Notes under the pieces: model-generated
Databases searched by the model: none
What the model was told of the DNA's origin: nothing
Seen by the model: only the letters and a program-made list of their open reading frames with translations
Source: Porphyromonas catoniae ATCC 51270
Lineage (GTDB): Bacteria > Bacteroidota > Bacteroidia > Bacteroidales > Porphyromonadaceae
Direction: 5' to 3'
Assembly: GCF_000565015.1 (NCBI RefSeq)
Contig: NZ_JDFF01000009.1
Span: forward strand, 1-64,000
DNA: 64,000 nucleotides
Part shown: piece after piece, positions 1 to 8,716 of the stretch
How positions within the stretch are numbered: position 1 is the stretch's first letter
Layout of the letters: each line of letters starts with the position of its first letter
Program-made: the position numbers and the translations under genes

Positions 1-233
1 ATAACCCTCCCGAGAGGGGGCAAGGGGGAGAGACAGGCATCCCACTTCTCAGCCTAAAGACTCCGAAGTTCGGTGGAGGAAAGTGCAAACTGTGAAGAGA
101 GGGGCTTGCGCAATGGTCTCGGTTAGGTGTATGAAGCGTGGGAGAGACTAAGAGACCAGTACAGCTGAATCCTCTGCACTAGGATATGCACCTCGACCTC
201 TAAACCAACCCTCCTACGCCGAGTAGCCACAAG
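1..233. other. No gene recognised
   Basis: I see no convincing coding frame or RNA gene in this stretch. A short G-rich hairpin-capable segment lies near positions 5-20. The stretch may be the far end of a longer intergenic region or the 3' part of a feature that starts before the window. Confidence 0.4.
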
Positions 234-276
234 AGTTGAGGGGTCTACCTGCTTAATGCAGATAGACCCCTCGACT
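234..276 (-). terminator. Hairpin terminator after the NlpE-like gene
   Basis: Fourteen bases at 234-247 pair with 263-276 (one G-T wobble), and the inner CTGC/GCAG continues the stem. It lies 40 bases past the stop of the minus-strand lipoprotein gene. There is no U-rich tail, which is also true of the other strong hairpins in this window. A second, weaker hairpin (CTCAGCT/AGCTGAG) sits at 283-300. Confidence 0.7.
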
Positions 277-316
277 GAATATCTCAGCTGCTAAGCTGAG
301 TTAGATCGGGTTTGAC

Positions 317-769
317 TTACTTCTTGTTAAGGACGTACTGAGCTGCGAGCTCGCCTGTAGGAAGCTCCTTAGTCGTCTGGTCGAGGAGAGTTAGCGTCCC
401 TCCAGCTACCTTGTAGTACGTCTCCATGTTTGAAGATGGTGTGATGAGCGTTACAAGCCCAGTTGCTGCATCAAGCTTGTACGTACCATTCTCATCGATA
501 GGCTCAGCACCTGCCTTTGAGAACTCTTCGTGCTTGCTGTAGGTACCATCCGCATTGAGCGTGATCTTGGTAGTAACCGAACCATCTGCACCGGGAAGCA
601 CACCTTCGTAGGTACCAAGGATAGCCTCGTTCGTCTGGGCTGCCATTGGCTGCTCAACGACGGTCATACTGTCCACTGCGGCGCTGTCTGTAGAGGAAGC
701 GTCGGTCTTGCCCTGACAAGAAGCGAGGGCGAGTGCCATTACGGCGAAAGAAACAAATACTTTCTTCAT
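317..769 (-). CDS. NlpE-like copper-resistance-type lipoprotein
   Basis: A 150-residue lipoprotein. The lipobox cysteine is at residue 18 (ALASC), so the mature protein should be lipid-anchored. After a Ser/Thr/Ala-rich linker to about residue 48, the sequence GTYEGVLPGADG followed by alternating beta strands matches the NlpE N-terminal domain (copper resistance / envelope stress family). The mature domain is short; only one small barrel-like domain is present. Bacterial NlpE links surface or lipoprotein stress to the envelope response, but no Cpx-like kinase adjoins this gene, so its role here is unknown. It has its own -7-like element upstream and a hairpin downstream, so it is probably monocistronic. 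Confidence 0.75.
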   Translation of the reverse strand: MKKVFVSFAVMALALASCQGKTDASSTDSAAVDSMTVVEQPMAAQTNEAILGTYEGVLPGADGSVTTKITLNADGTYSKHEEFSKAGAEPIDENGTYKLDAATGLVTLITPSSNMETYYKVAGGTLTLLDQTTKELPTGELAAQYVLNKK

Positions 770-844
770 AATCTTTCTTTGTTTAACTGAATTTGTCCAC
801 TAGGACATACTACCAGTAGAACGCACCAGTAACAAATCCAGATG

Positions 845-852
845 CAAACGTA
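845..852 (-). promoter_or_regulatory. Putative -7 promoter element (TACGTTTG)
   Basis: On the minus strand this reads TACGTTTG, an exact match to the Bacteroidetes -7 consensus TAnnTTTG. It lies about 75 bases upstream of the NlpE-like start codon. No clear -33 TTTG is seen at the usual spacing, so the assignment rests on the -7 alone. Confidence 0.45.
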
Positions 853-917
853 CAAAAAATATCTTTTGTATCATCACCTTGCCCAAGCTTTTATGAAATA
901 AGCTCTATGATGCAAGC

Positions 918-2864
918 CTAGCAATCTGCTTGTAGCTGGTCAATTTCAGTGAGCCAAGCACGTGCAGAAACATCACTCGGCATACGCCAAACCCCTCTAG
1001 GAGAGAGGCTCACACGGCTAACCTTCGGTCCATCAGGCATACAATTTCGCTTGTATTGCTGAGAGAAGAAACGGCTATAGAAGACCTTCATCCAGCGACG
1101 AATCATCTCGGGCTCATACTTCCCTTCAAAGGCCATGCGAGCCAGATAGAAGATCTTGCTTGGCTCATAACCATAACCAAGGAAGTTATAGAGGAAGAAA
1201 TCATGTAGCTCATAAGGTCCAACAAGAGCCTCGGTCTCCTGAGTGATTTCCCCCGCATCACTCGCAGGCTTTAGTTCTGGAGAAATGGGTGTTTCAACGA
1301 TTGAATGAAGGACTTCAGAGAGTGCATCACCAAAGCGTCTTGTCTTAGCTAGGTAACGAACAACAATCTGCACCGCAGTCTTTGGTACACCAGCATTAAC
1401 CGAATACATTGACATATGGTCACCATTGTAGGTACACCAGCCGAGAGCAAGCTCGGAGAGGTCTCCTGTACCAACAACTGGAGCATTATACCTATTAGCT
1501 AAGTCCATCAAGATTTGTGTCCGCTCACGAGCTTGTGTATTCTCATAGACGACATCCTGCACCTTGGGATCGTGTCCAATAACAGCAAAGTGCTGTAGGC
1601 ATGCCTCCGTAATGCCAATAGTACGTGTTGTAACCCCAAGCAACTCCATCAGTCGAACGGCATTGCTCTTCGTCCTATTACTTGTCCCAAGACCAGGCAT
1701 TGTGACCGCTATTATCCCCTCACGAGGTAGACCTAGGAAGTCGAAGGTAGCAACTGTGACAAGTAATGCTAGCGTAGAGTCCAGCCCACCAGAGATACCT
1801 AGCACAGCATGGCGAGCTCCGATAAACTGCAAACGTTGAGCCAATGCACATACCTGAATATCAAACATCTCTTCAGCTCGCTCATCCTCCGTACCATTGC
1901 ATGGGAAGAATGGATTACGCTCTATCTTTCGGTCTATATCATAGGATTGCTCCTGACTTCTTAGCTTAAAGGGTATCTCCATCAGCTTCCCTCGCTCTGT
2001 ATGGTCTGAAACTGACTCGTTGAAGCTATTCGTACTCATACGGTCATAGTCGATACGGCTGATATCAATATCACTGATAATCATACGCTCCTCATGGACA
2101 AAGCGAGGCATCTCCTCTAGGATCTTCCCCACCTCTGCTATGAATGCCTTCCCTGTGAAAACGGTATCGGTCGTGCTCTCTCCATAGCCCACGGAGGCAT
2201 AGACATAGCCACAGAGGTTCTGAGACGAGAGGCCACTAATGAGTGAGCGTAGATAGGTGTTCTTTCCTACCAGTTCGTTACTAGCCGAGAGGTTAAAGAT
2301 GATCTGTGCCCCATAGAGAGCAAGGCGTGTCCCAGGAGTGTAGGGCGTCCACATATCCTCACATATCTCAATACCCACAGCTACGCCGCCAGAGCGGAAA
2401 AGGACATTATGCCCTATCGGCACATCAAACCCACCAATCTGCGCTGTGGCTAGCTGTAGATCCCGAGCAGGTGCAAACCAGCGAGCCTCCTGAAACTCTC
2501 GATAGTTCGGTAGATAGGTCTTAGGGATTGCTCCTAATATCTTACCCGATTGTAGGGCCACAGCAGCATTGAAGAGCTGTGATCCAATTTGTATAGGCAT
2601 CCCTACAATAATGAGTACTGAGGTGTGTGCCGTGCGCTCTGCAAGCTGGAGGAGAGCCTTTTGAGCTTGATTGATAAGGAAGGGTTTGAGGAATAGGTCT
2701 CCACACGTATAGCCCGTGATACAGAGCTCTGGGAATGTGATGATTTCCACACCTTTCTCCTGAGCCTCTAGCACTTGAGCCTCGATACGCTCTACATTAT
2801 ATATGCAGTCTGCTACACGCACAAAGGGGACGGCAGCTGCTACCTTGACAAAGCCATGTTTCAT
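918..2864 (-). CDS. nadE: Glutamine-dependent NAD+ synthetase
   Basis: A 648-residue two-domain enzyme that makes NAD+ from deamido-NAD+ using ammonia released from glutamine, in the cytoplasm. The N-terminal carbon-nitrogen hydrolase domain carries the Glu-Lys-Cys triad at E46 (FPELCITGY), K115 (AIPKTYLP) and C168 (GIEICEDMW). The C-terminal synthetase domain has the ATP pyrophosphatase loop SGGLDS at about 358-363. Length and domain order match the long glutamine-using form, not the short ammonia-only form. It follows marC on the same strand after about 50 bases; the two may be cotranscribed. Confidence 0.95.
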   Translation of the reverse strand: MKHGFVKVAAAVPFVRVADCIYNVERIEAQVLEAQEKGVEIITFPELCITGYTCGDLFLKPFLINQAQKALLQLAERTAHTSVLIIVGMPIQIGSQLFNAAVALQSGKILGAIPKTYLPNYREFQEARWFAPARDLQLATAQIGGFDVPIGHNVLFRSGGVAVGIEICEDMWTPYTPGTRLALYGAQIIFNLSASNELVGKNTYLRSLISGLSSQNLCGYVYASVGYGESTTDTVFTGKAFIAEVGKILEEMPRFVHEERMIISDIDISRIDYDRMSTNSFNESVSDHTERGKLMEIPFKLRSQEQSYDIDRKIERNPFFPCNGTEDERAEEMFDIQVCALAQRLQFIGARHAVLGISGGLDSTLALLVTVATFDFLGLPREGIIAVTMPGLGTSNRTKSNAVRLMELLGVTTRTIGITEACLQHFAVIGHDPKVQDVVYENTQARERTQILMDLANRYNAPVVGTGDLSELALGWCTYNGDHMSMYSVNAGVPKTAVQIVVRYLAKTRRFGDALSEVLHSIVETPISPELKPASDAGEITQETEALVGPYELHDFFLYNFLGYGYEPSKIFYLARMAFEGKYEPEMIRRWMKVFYSRFFSQQYKRNCMPDGPKVSRVSLSPRGVWRMPSDVSARAWLTEIDQLQADC

Positions 2865-2914
2865 ATATCTCTCTCTTATAAATAGTCTAATCGTAATATA
2901 AAGCTAAACCAGCA

Positions 2915-3592
2915 CTAGCCTCCATGGTTCGCTACTCCACGCTCTACCATAGCGATTACATCAATCAAGTTCTTCGTGATGAACTTCACCGAGATCGCCA
3001 GTAGCACTACGCCAAAGAACTTACGTAGGATATACACCCCGTTAGCCCCCAAGAGACGATCCAGTATCGACACATAGCGCAATACGAGGTAGACAAGTAC
3101 CATATTAAGGACAATACTTATGGCTAGGTTAATCATCGCCATACCATCAGCTCGCAGAGTAAGTAGCGTCGTGAACGAGGCTGCCCCAGCAAAGAGAGGG
3201 AAGACAAGGGGTACAAAGGTTGAATTTCCATTGGATCCCTCAGACTTGAATATCTCGATCCCAAAGATCATCTCTACAGCCATGACAAAGAGGACTATCC
3301 CACCAGCCACACCAAACGTCGATATATCTGCACCGAAAGATCCGAGTAGAGGCTCACCAGCGAAGAGGAAGGCGATAAGGATAATCCCCGAGTACACGCC
3401 AACCTGAGTAGCGTGGTACTCCTGCCCCTTGGATTTGAGGGATAGGATAATAGGAATCGCACCTATAATATCAATGGTGACGAAGAGCGTAAGGAAAGAC
3501 TTGTAAATCTGCTCTAGGCTGAATGCCGAAAATTCTTGAGTGAAGGAGCTAAATAAGCTACTCATCTCGAAACCAAGTAATGTGGAGGTCAT
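2915..3592 (-). CDS. MarC family integral membrane protein
   Basis: A 225-residue polytopic membrane protein of the MarC/UPF0056 family, about six hydrophobic segments. Recognisable features are the N-terminal FVTIDIIGAIPIILSL segment and the central VFPLFAGAASFTTLL segment. The family's function is not established, despite its old link with multiple antibiotic resistance. Two start codons are possible: 3592 and an internal Met at residue 10 (3565), where the sequence becomes more like family members. It sits between tRNA-Gly and nadE on the same strand. Confidence 0.85.
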   Translation of the reverse strand: MTSTLLGFEMSSLFSSFTQEFSAFSLEQIYKSFLTLFVTIDIIGAIPIILSLKSKGQEYHATQVGVYSGIILIAFLFAGEPLLGSFGADISTFGVAGGIVLFVMAVEMIFGIEIFKSEGSNGNSTFVPLVFPLFAGAASFTTLLTLRADGMAMINLAISIVLNMVLVYLVLRYVSILDRLLGANGVYILRKFFGVVLLAISVKFITKNLIDVIAMVERGVANHGG

Positions 3593-3675
3593 TGCAATGG
3601 GTTTATATAGTAGTTGTCTATGAACAAAGATGAAGGGGATACCCCTCTGTAACGAAAGGCATCCCCACTACACGA

Positions 3676-3747
3676 GCGGTAGGCGAGGCTCGAACTCGTG
3701 ACCCTCAGCTTGGGAAGCTGATGCTCTACCAACTGAGCTACTACCGC
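3676..3747 (-). tRNA. tRNA-Gly (anticodon CCC)
   Basis: The minus strand starts GCGGTAG and ends CTACCGC, giving a complete 7-bp acceptor stem. The D-loop segment AGCTCAGTTGGTAGAGC, the anticodon arm with loop TTCCCAA and the T-arm GGTTCGAGCC type segment (GAGTTCGAGCCTC) are all present. The anticodon is CCC. The CCA end is not encoded. Confidence 0.93.
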
Positions 3748-3878
3748 AAGTCTTAGACTCCCCTCCTGGGGTTTTCTTGGCGCAAAGGTAGCAAGAACTT
3801 TCCAGCCCTGCAAGGACTCTAGGATTTCTCTCTCCCCCATACTGCTAGTACTTAATCCTAGGCATAGGATACCACACT

Positions 3879-5207
3879 CTATTGCATCTGGAGGCAAAGA
3901 ATCTCCCCGAGTTGCTCCCAATAACTGGGGAAGCTCTTTTTGACACAATCAGGACTGCTAATACAGAGCTGCTTAACTCGGACTGCCATTAGAGCCAGAG
4001 CCATCGCTATACGATGATCCTGATGCGGGTTGATTAGTGGAGTTTGCGTAGGTGATGAAAAGGATGTAGAGCTAGTATTGGATGAGGTGAGCAGTTGACG
4101 ATCCCACGAGAGAGCATCAGACTCTACACAAAGGGGGATATGAAGTTTTAGGAACTCCGAGGCAAGGGCTCCTAGGCGATCCGATTCCTTGATTCGTAGG
4201 TGCCCAATACCCTCTATCCGAAAAGCTACATCATTACCCACCAGGGCGGTAACTAGTGCTGGCACTAGGTCTGGGCAGGAGGATAGATGAGCTCGAAAAG
4301 TCTTTTGCTGGGGTAGACAGACCTTACGAAGACGCACAAATCCATCCCCCACCTCCGTTGTGACACCTAAGGCCTCAAAGAGCGATGGCAAGTAAAGGCT
4401 ATCGCCTTGTGCTGATGGGAGTATGAGGCGAGGCAAGCGACACTCCGTCCCAATAGGCTGTAGTGATATGAGGGCATAAGCATAGGAGGAGGCACTCCAG
4501 TCCGCCTCCTCGACAAGAGGAAGTTGGGGTAGTTGCTTTGCCTCTACCCGATCTACAGGATCATAGGTAAACGCGCCATCCTCTTGAGTAACCCAAGGAT
4601 ATCCTGCCCCCTGAAGCACAGCTTGGGTCATAAGGGCATAGGGAGCCGAGACAAGCGGATGTGTAAGGGAAATCTCCACTCGCTCCTGCAGGATAGGAGC
4701 AAGCAGAAGTAAGGCACTTAGGTACTGAGAGCTATGAGAGGCATCTAGCGTTACGCGACCACCATGGAGTACAGCAGGCTCAATTGACAGAGGAGGGTAA
4801 CCCACGCGCTCCAAGTAATGGATCTTCGCTCCCAGCTGTCTCATAGCCTCTACAAGGGGAGCAATAGGTCGCTCATGTTGCCGTGCCGTTCCCTCTAGAC
4901 GAAGTGACCTCGTAGCCTTTGCTGAGAGATAGGCAGTCATGAAGCGCATCGCTGTGCCTGACTCCCCTACGGAGATAACACTTGCTCCCTCAGCTTCGCT
5001 TCGCAGAGCAGAGAGGAGGACATGGATATCCTGAGGCAAATCCTCCCTACTATCTAAATCAGTCGGTAGGGGTCTCCCTTCAAGGCTGGCAAGGACAAGC
5101 TGCCGAGCCAAAAGGCTCTTAGAGGGAGGGAGATGCCAAGTGAAAGGCTGTGGTGCCTCCCCTGAGGCTAAGGTCGAGGTAATGAGGAGCGAAGGGGGCA
5201 TGCTCAT
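3879..5207 (-). CDS. aroA: 3-phosphoshikimate 1-carboxyvinyltransferase (EPSP synthase)
   Basis: A 442-residue enzyme for step six of the shikimate pathway: phosphoenolpyruvate plus shikimate-3-phosphate give EPSP. Visible motifs are the N-terminal PPSKSLLARQLVLASL, GESGTAMRFMTAYLS (PEP-binding loop), the IKESDRLGALASE segment and the C-terminal DHRIAMALALMAV. The family is usually 425-445 residues, so this is full length. It starts two bases after the stop of the histidine kinase gene and ends the four-gene operon. aroE, another shikimate gene, lies far away at 56.4 kb. Confidence 0.95.
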   Translation of the reverse strand: MSMPPSLLITSTLASGEAPQPFTWHLPPSKSLLARQLVLASLEGRPLPTDLDSREDLPQDIHVLLSALRSEAEGASVISVGESGTAMRFMTAYLSAKATRSLRLEGTARQHERPIAPLVEAMRQLGAKIHYLERVGYPPLSIEPAVLHGGRVTLDASHSSQYLSALLLLAPILQERVEISLTHPLVSAPYALMTQAVLQGAGYPWVTQEDGAFTYDPVDRVEAKQLPQLPLVEEADWSASSYAYALISLQPIGTECRLPRLILPSAQGDSLYLPSLFEALGVTTEVGDGFVRLRKVCLPQQKTFRAHLSSCPDLVPALVTALVGNDVAFRIEGIGHLRIKESDRLGALASEFLKLHIPLCVESDALSWDRQLLTSSNTSSTSFSSPTQTPLINPHQDHRIAMALALMAVRVKQLCISSPDCVKKSFPSYWEQLGEILCLQMQ

Positions 5208-5209
5208 AG

Positions 5210-6406
5210 CTATTCAGTCTCACGATCTAGCTCTATGCGGAAGGTAGTCCCCACGCCGAGCGTGGAGTGGTGGACATAGATACGCCCACCATGGTATTCC
5301 TCTACGATGCGCCGAGCCAGAGATAGCCCCAGCCCCCAGCCTCGCTGACGCGTGGTGATGCCTGGGCGGAAGATCGTCTTTTGCCTCCCCTTCGGTATAC
5401 CTTTACCTGTATCGGTAATATCGATGTAGACCTCCCGCTCCTTCGCTATATAGCTTATCGAGATCTTCCCCTCTCCGTGCATGGCGTCAACGGCATTCTT
5501 GATTAGGTTCTCAAAGACCCATGCTAAAAGAGGCTCACTCAGCCGAACAATGATGCTTTCCTCTGGAGCCTTAGGAGCAATCAGCTCCACTTGCTTCGAG
5601 ATACGTGGTTGCATGTAGGCGATGGTGCGTAGGATGACCTCATGTAGATCGCTGGGTCTAAGATTGGGGGAGGACCCAATCTTCTGGAAGCGGTCTGCGA
5701 TGATGCCTAACCGTTGGATATCCTTCTCCATCTCATCGGTTACCATGGGTTCAGTCCCCATACTAGCAAGGTATTCCTTCCAAGCAATCAACGAGGAGAT
5801 AGGGGTGCCTAGCTGATGGGCAGTCTCACGAGAGAGCCCCTCCCAGATACGGTTTTGGTCGGAGCGTTTGAGGCTCACAACAGCCACGATAGCAACCCCG
5901 AGGAAGAGCAGGAACACCCCAAGCTGGATATAGGGGAAGATAACCAGATACCTCAGTCCGTAGCTATCAGAATAGTAGATATATTGTGGGCTACTCAGGT
6001 CATCAATTACAATGGGAGGGTAGCCACGCTTATACCGCTCAAGCTCTCGCTCTAGGAAGGCATCTGCATTCTTCTCTGGCACGTCAATATTATAGTAGCT
6101 CAGCACCTTCCCGTCCTGATCAGTCAGGATGGTCGGTATAGCGGTATTAGCGTCTAGGATGCGGTAGAGGTAGGTCATGATCATTTGCTGATCATAGGCA
6201 TTGGCTGCTCGGGTAGCGTTAGCCCACATCTCAAGTTTCTCGTGCTCCTCCACCGCAATTCTCGATACGAGGCGATCCGAGATCACAAGTGAAAGCACAG
6301 CAAAGAGTACGGAGAAAACGATGAGGGCGATGCGTATCGAGCTGTGTCTATTGAGCCATAGACCTCCCCCTTGCAACCACTGCTCCCCTAGCCTACTTAC
6401 ACGCAT
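5210..6406 (-). CDS. Membrane sensor histidine kinase (orphan)
   Basis: A 398-residue kinase with an N-terminal membrane segment (about residues 24-44), an extracytoplasmic sensor region, and a second membrane segment (about 157-179). The phospho-acceptor is H197 in ETAHQLGTPISSL. The ATPase domain has the N box (FENLIKNAVDAM), G1 (DTGKGIP) and G2 (GWGLGLSLA). No response regulator gene is adjacent. The gene is wedged between the DUF2891 gene and aroA with gaps of 6 and 2 bases, so it must be cotranscribed with them. HQLGTP-type orphan kinases are common in Bacteroidetes; the ligand is unknown. Confidence 0.88.
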   Translation of the reverse strand: MRVSRLGEQWLQGGGLWLNRHSSIRIALIVFSVLFAVLSLVISDRLVSRIAVEEHEKLEMWANATRAANAYDQQMIMTYLYRILDANTAIPTILTDQDGKVLSYYNIDVPEKNADAFLERELERYKRGYPPIVIDDLSSPQYIYYSDSYGLRYLVIFPYIQLGVFLLFLGVAIVAVVSLKRSDQNRIWEGLSRETAHQLGTPISSLIAWKEYLASMGTEPMVTDEMEKDIQRLGIIADRFQKIGSSPNLRPSDLHEVILRTIAYMQPRISKQVELIAPKAPEESIIVRLSEPLLAWVFENLIKNAVDAMHGEGKISISYIAKEREVYIDITDTGKGIPKGRQKTIFRPGITTRQRGWGLGLSLARRIVEEYHGGRIYVHHSTLGVGTTFRIELDRETE

Positions 6407-6412
6407 AGCCTG

Positions 6413-7519
6413 CTATTGATTGGAGCGCATGACCTCATCAGCATAACGGGCGAATGTCGCCAGCCAATGATCGCCACCGTAATTGGAGTTGAAGATTTGG
6501 CTCATGCCATGACGATATAGCTCTCTGGAGGCACGTGTGAAGCGAGCCTTGAGAGCATGCCCCTTCGGGAGGTACTGTGCGATACGAGCCATCGTCCAGG
6601 CACGTGTGAAGGCAAGCCCCACGAGGTGTACGATGGTATAGTCCGTGAGGTCACTTACCTGTGGTCTCTGACAGAGACGCTCTATCCCTGCTGGAGTAAA
6701 GTAGCTACTGAGCCAGCGGACATATTCCCTCTGTGGTAGCACACGCGTCATAAGGTCTGCGACCATGAGCGAGGGAGAGAAGAAGTCTGTTGCGTTAGGC
6801 TCCCACTCAGCTGGCACGTGTCTGTCAGAGGCGTGTAGCTCACGAGCTTTCTGAAGGAGTGCCTGCTCAAAGTCCTGATCTCCCCTCGAGCGTGCATAGT
6901 CGATAGCGAAGGCAAGGGCAAAGGCTGAGTTCGAATGCGTCCCAATCCTATTGGGATAATTGACCTTGGGGAGGTACTGCTTCCACTTCTGGACGATCTT
7001 GTCTGCTAGGAGGTCGACATGGCGTGACCAAGCCTTTGCCTTGCCCTGTAGCTCAGCATCGTTCTCCTCGCTAGCCAGACGATGTAGTTCCTCAGAGAGC
7101 TTGAGGAGCCACGCCCATCCATAGGTGCGTTCATAGCTGCCAGCCAGCTTACGATCAAAGTAAGCTGCCTCGGCGAGCATATTGCTCTCTGTGAAATGTT
7201 TGTCGAAGGCCTCTAGGATAGCTTCCCGCTCTGCCAGCTGTGGGTTGGTACGTAGTACCTCGCAGAGCATCCAATGACTATGCACAGCACTATGCCAATC
7301 AAAGCAACCATAGAAGGCAGGATGAAGATCCCGAGGAGAGAGGCGAAGATCAGTACTATCTACGAAGGTATGCCCTGTCTTGTTGGGGTATTCAACGTAG
7401 ATATTCTTTAGGGGCATCTCGATGAGCCTCTTCAATTCATCCCCACGTAACTCTTGGGCAAAGGCAGAGGTAGAGCAAGCCCCTAGAGCAAGGAGCGAAA
7501 AGAGGGCTGTGCGTAGCAT
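6413..7519 (-). CDS. DUF2891 family secreted protein
   Basis: A 368-residue protein with a signal peptide ending AFAQ (cleavage before Gln23). The body contains FYGCFDWHSAVHSHW and YGWAWLLKLSEEL, typical of DUF2891, an all-helical family resembling alpha/alpha-toroid enzymes. The His/Trp-rich motif suggests a carbohydrate-active or hydrolase-like pocket, but no activity is established for the family. Mature Gln at position 1 predicts pyroglutamate formation by the cyclase encoded at 11.1 kb. It is the second gene of the operon with the glycosyltransferase, kinase and aroA. Confidence 0.8.
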   Translation of the reverse strand: MLRTALFSLLALGACSTSAFAQELRGDELKRLIEMPLKNIYVEYPNKTGHTFVDSTDLRLSPRDLHPAFYGCFDWHSAVHSHWMLCEVLRTNPQLAEREAILEAFDKHFTESNMLAEAAYFDRKLAGSYERTYGWAWLLKLSEELHRLASEENDAELQGKAKAWSRHVDLLADKIVQKWKQYLPKVNYPNRIGTHSNSAFALAFAIDYARSRGDQDFEQALLQKARELHASDRHVPAEWEPNATDFFSPSLMVADLMTRVLPQREYVRWLSSYFTPAGIERLCQRPQVSDLTDYTIVHLVGLAFTRAWTMARIAQYLPKGHALKARFTRASRELYRHGMSQIFNSNYGGDHWLATFARYADEVMRSNQ

Positions 7520-7532
7520 GCTTATAGTGAGG

Positions 7533-8294
7533 TTATTGATGAGAGACCGGGGAATTGTTACGACGAGGGAACCCCTTACAGCTATGCCAGTAGCGAAGTT
7601 TCACCACGCCCGTGAACGCCTCTTTGAAGATCGAGGTATTCATCTTAGAAGTCCCGAGGATACGGTCGGTGAAGGTAATAGGTACCTCCACAAGTCGGAA
7701 GCCGAGGCAGTACGCCGTGTACTTCATTTCTATTTGGAATGCATAGCCCTTGAAGTGTACATCCTCTAGATGCATCGCCTCTAGCACCTCCCGACGATAG
7801 CATACAAAGCCTGCTGTGGTATCCTTGATTGGCATCCCCGTGATGAGACGTACATAAAGGGAGGCACCATAGCTCATGGCAATGCGGTCGAAGGGCCAAT
7901 TCTCGACTTTCCCACCCTTGATATATCGTGAGCCTATCGCAACATCTGCTCCACCCTTAGCACACGCCTCATACAGCTCAATCAGTTTCATCGGGGGATG
8001 ACTGAAGTCACAATCCATCTCGAAGATGAACTCATAGCCAGCATCCAGAGCCCAACGAAACCCCTCGAGGTAAGCTGTACCAAGCCCCAGCTTGCCAGCT
8101 CGCCTCTTCAAATGTACTTGCCCAGGGTACTGCTCCATCTTCTCCTCAACGATCTCGGCTGTGCCGTCGGGAGAACCATCATCAACAATCAGGATATGGA
8201 ATGCCTCTGGAAGGGCGAGGACAGTATCTATCATCTGAGCGATATTCTCTCGCTCATTATAGGTAGGTATTATGACAACGCTACGTGTATGCAT
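7533..8294 (-). CDS. Polyprenol monophosphate mannose synthase-like glycosyltransferase (GT2)
   Basis: A 253-residue GT-A fold enzyme. Motifs include VVIIPTYNERENI, VDDGSPDGTA, EMDCDFSHPP (metal-binding DxD-like region), GSRYIKGG and TAGFVCYRREVL. This pattern is the dolichol-phosphate mannosyltransferase (DPM1) class, which charges a lipid-phosphate carrier with a sugar from a nucleotide sugar at the inner face of the membrane. I chose the start at 8294 (MHTRSVVIIP) because the 23 residues upstream are not family-like. It has no C-terminal membrane domain. It is the first gene of the minus-strand operon. Confidence 0.88.
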   Translation of the reverse strand: MHTRSVVIIPTYNERENIAQMIDTVLALPEAFHILIVDDGSPDGTAEIVEEKMEQYPGQVHLKRRAGKLGLGTAYLEGFRWALDAGYEFIFEMDCDFSHPPMKLIELYEACAKGGADVAIGSRYIKGGKVENWPFDRIAMSYGASLYVRLITGMPIKDTTAGFVCYRREVLEAMHLEDVHFKGYAFQIEMKYTAYCLGFRLVEVPITFTDRILGTSKMNTSIFKEAFTGVVKLRYWHSCKGFPRRNNSPVSHQ

Positions 8295-8460
8295 AAAGCG
8301 GAATAATAGGTAATAGTACGGGGGTATCGAAGCCTCCCACGCACCGAGAGGCAAAGATACCAAGAATATGATTGACTATCTCCCCCCTTCGGGCTTCTCC
8401 TCCACATCTAGCTATCCTCCCTCTTCCCCTTCGTGTAGGTACCCCCCTAACCTCCTCAAT

Positions 8461-8498
8461 CACCTATCATAGGTGACAACGACCACCTATGATAGGTG
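8461..8498. repeat. Two-unit palindrome array (family E, 23-bp pitch)
   Basis: Two palindromes, CACCTATCATAGGTG at 8461-8475 and CACCTATGATAGGTG at 8484-8498, start 23 bases apart and differ only in the central base. They lie in the divergent gap between the glycosyltransferase and polyprenyl synthase genes. The pitch matches the larger arrays elsewhere in the window. Could be a pair of operators or a minimal array. Confidence 0.8.
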
Positions 8499-8609
8499 AT
8501 TTCTCATGCTCCGAGGGAAAGAGGATAGTGGTCTCTTCATTGCCTACAAAAGGGAAATGAAGAGGACAAAGCAAAGCGAGTGAGGCTGGCTGGGTCGGCT
8601 GAGAAGTTG

Positions 8610-8617
8610 TATCTTTG
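8610..8617 (+). promoter_or_regulatory. Putative -7 promoter element (TATCTTTG)
   Basis: Exact match to the TAnnTTTG -7 consensus, about 100 bases upstream of the polyprenyl synthase start. It also argues against the upstream in-frame ATG at 8615, which overlaps the element itself. The rest of the 8364-8716 gap holds only the paired palindromes. Confidence 0.5.
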
Positions 8618-8716
8618 CTTAGCTCGTGGGACAAGGACTTTTCAACAGGAGGTCTTCCCCCACATTATCACAAGTACAACATCAGCTTTCGAGCAAGTAA
8701 AGCTATAGATTACGTC

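Noticed and set aside
60-180. Possible RNase P RNA (GGAGGAAAGT-like stretch)
   Set aside because: Only one short resemblance; the other conserved RNase P segments are missing.
3589-3948. 119-codon minus-strand frame
   Set aside because: It runs through tRNA-Gly and the aroA 3' end and resembles no family.
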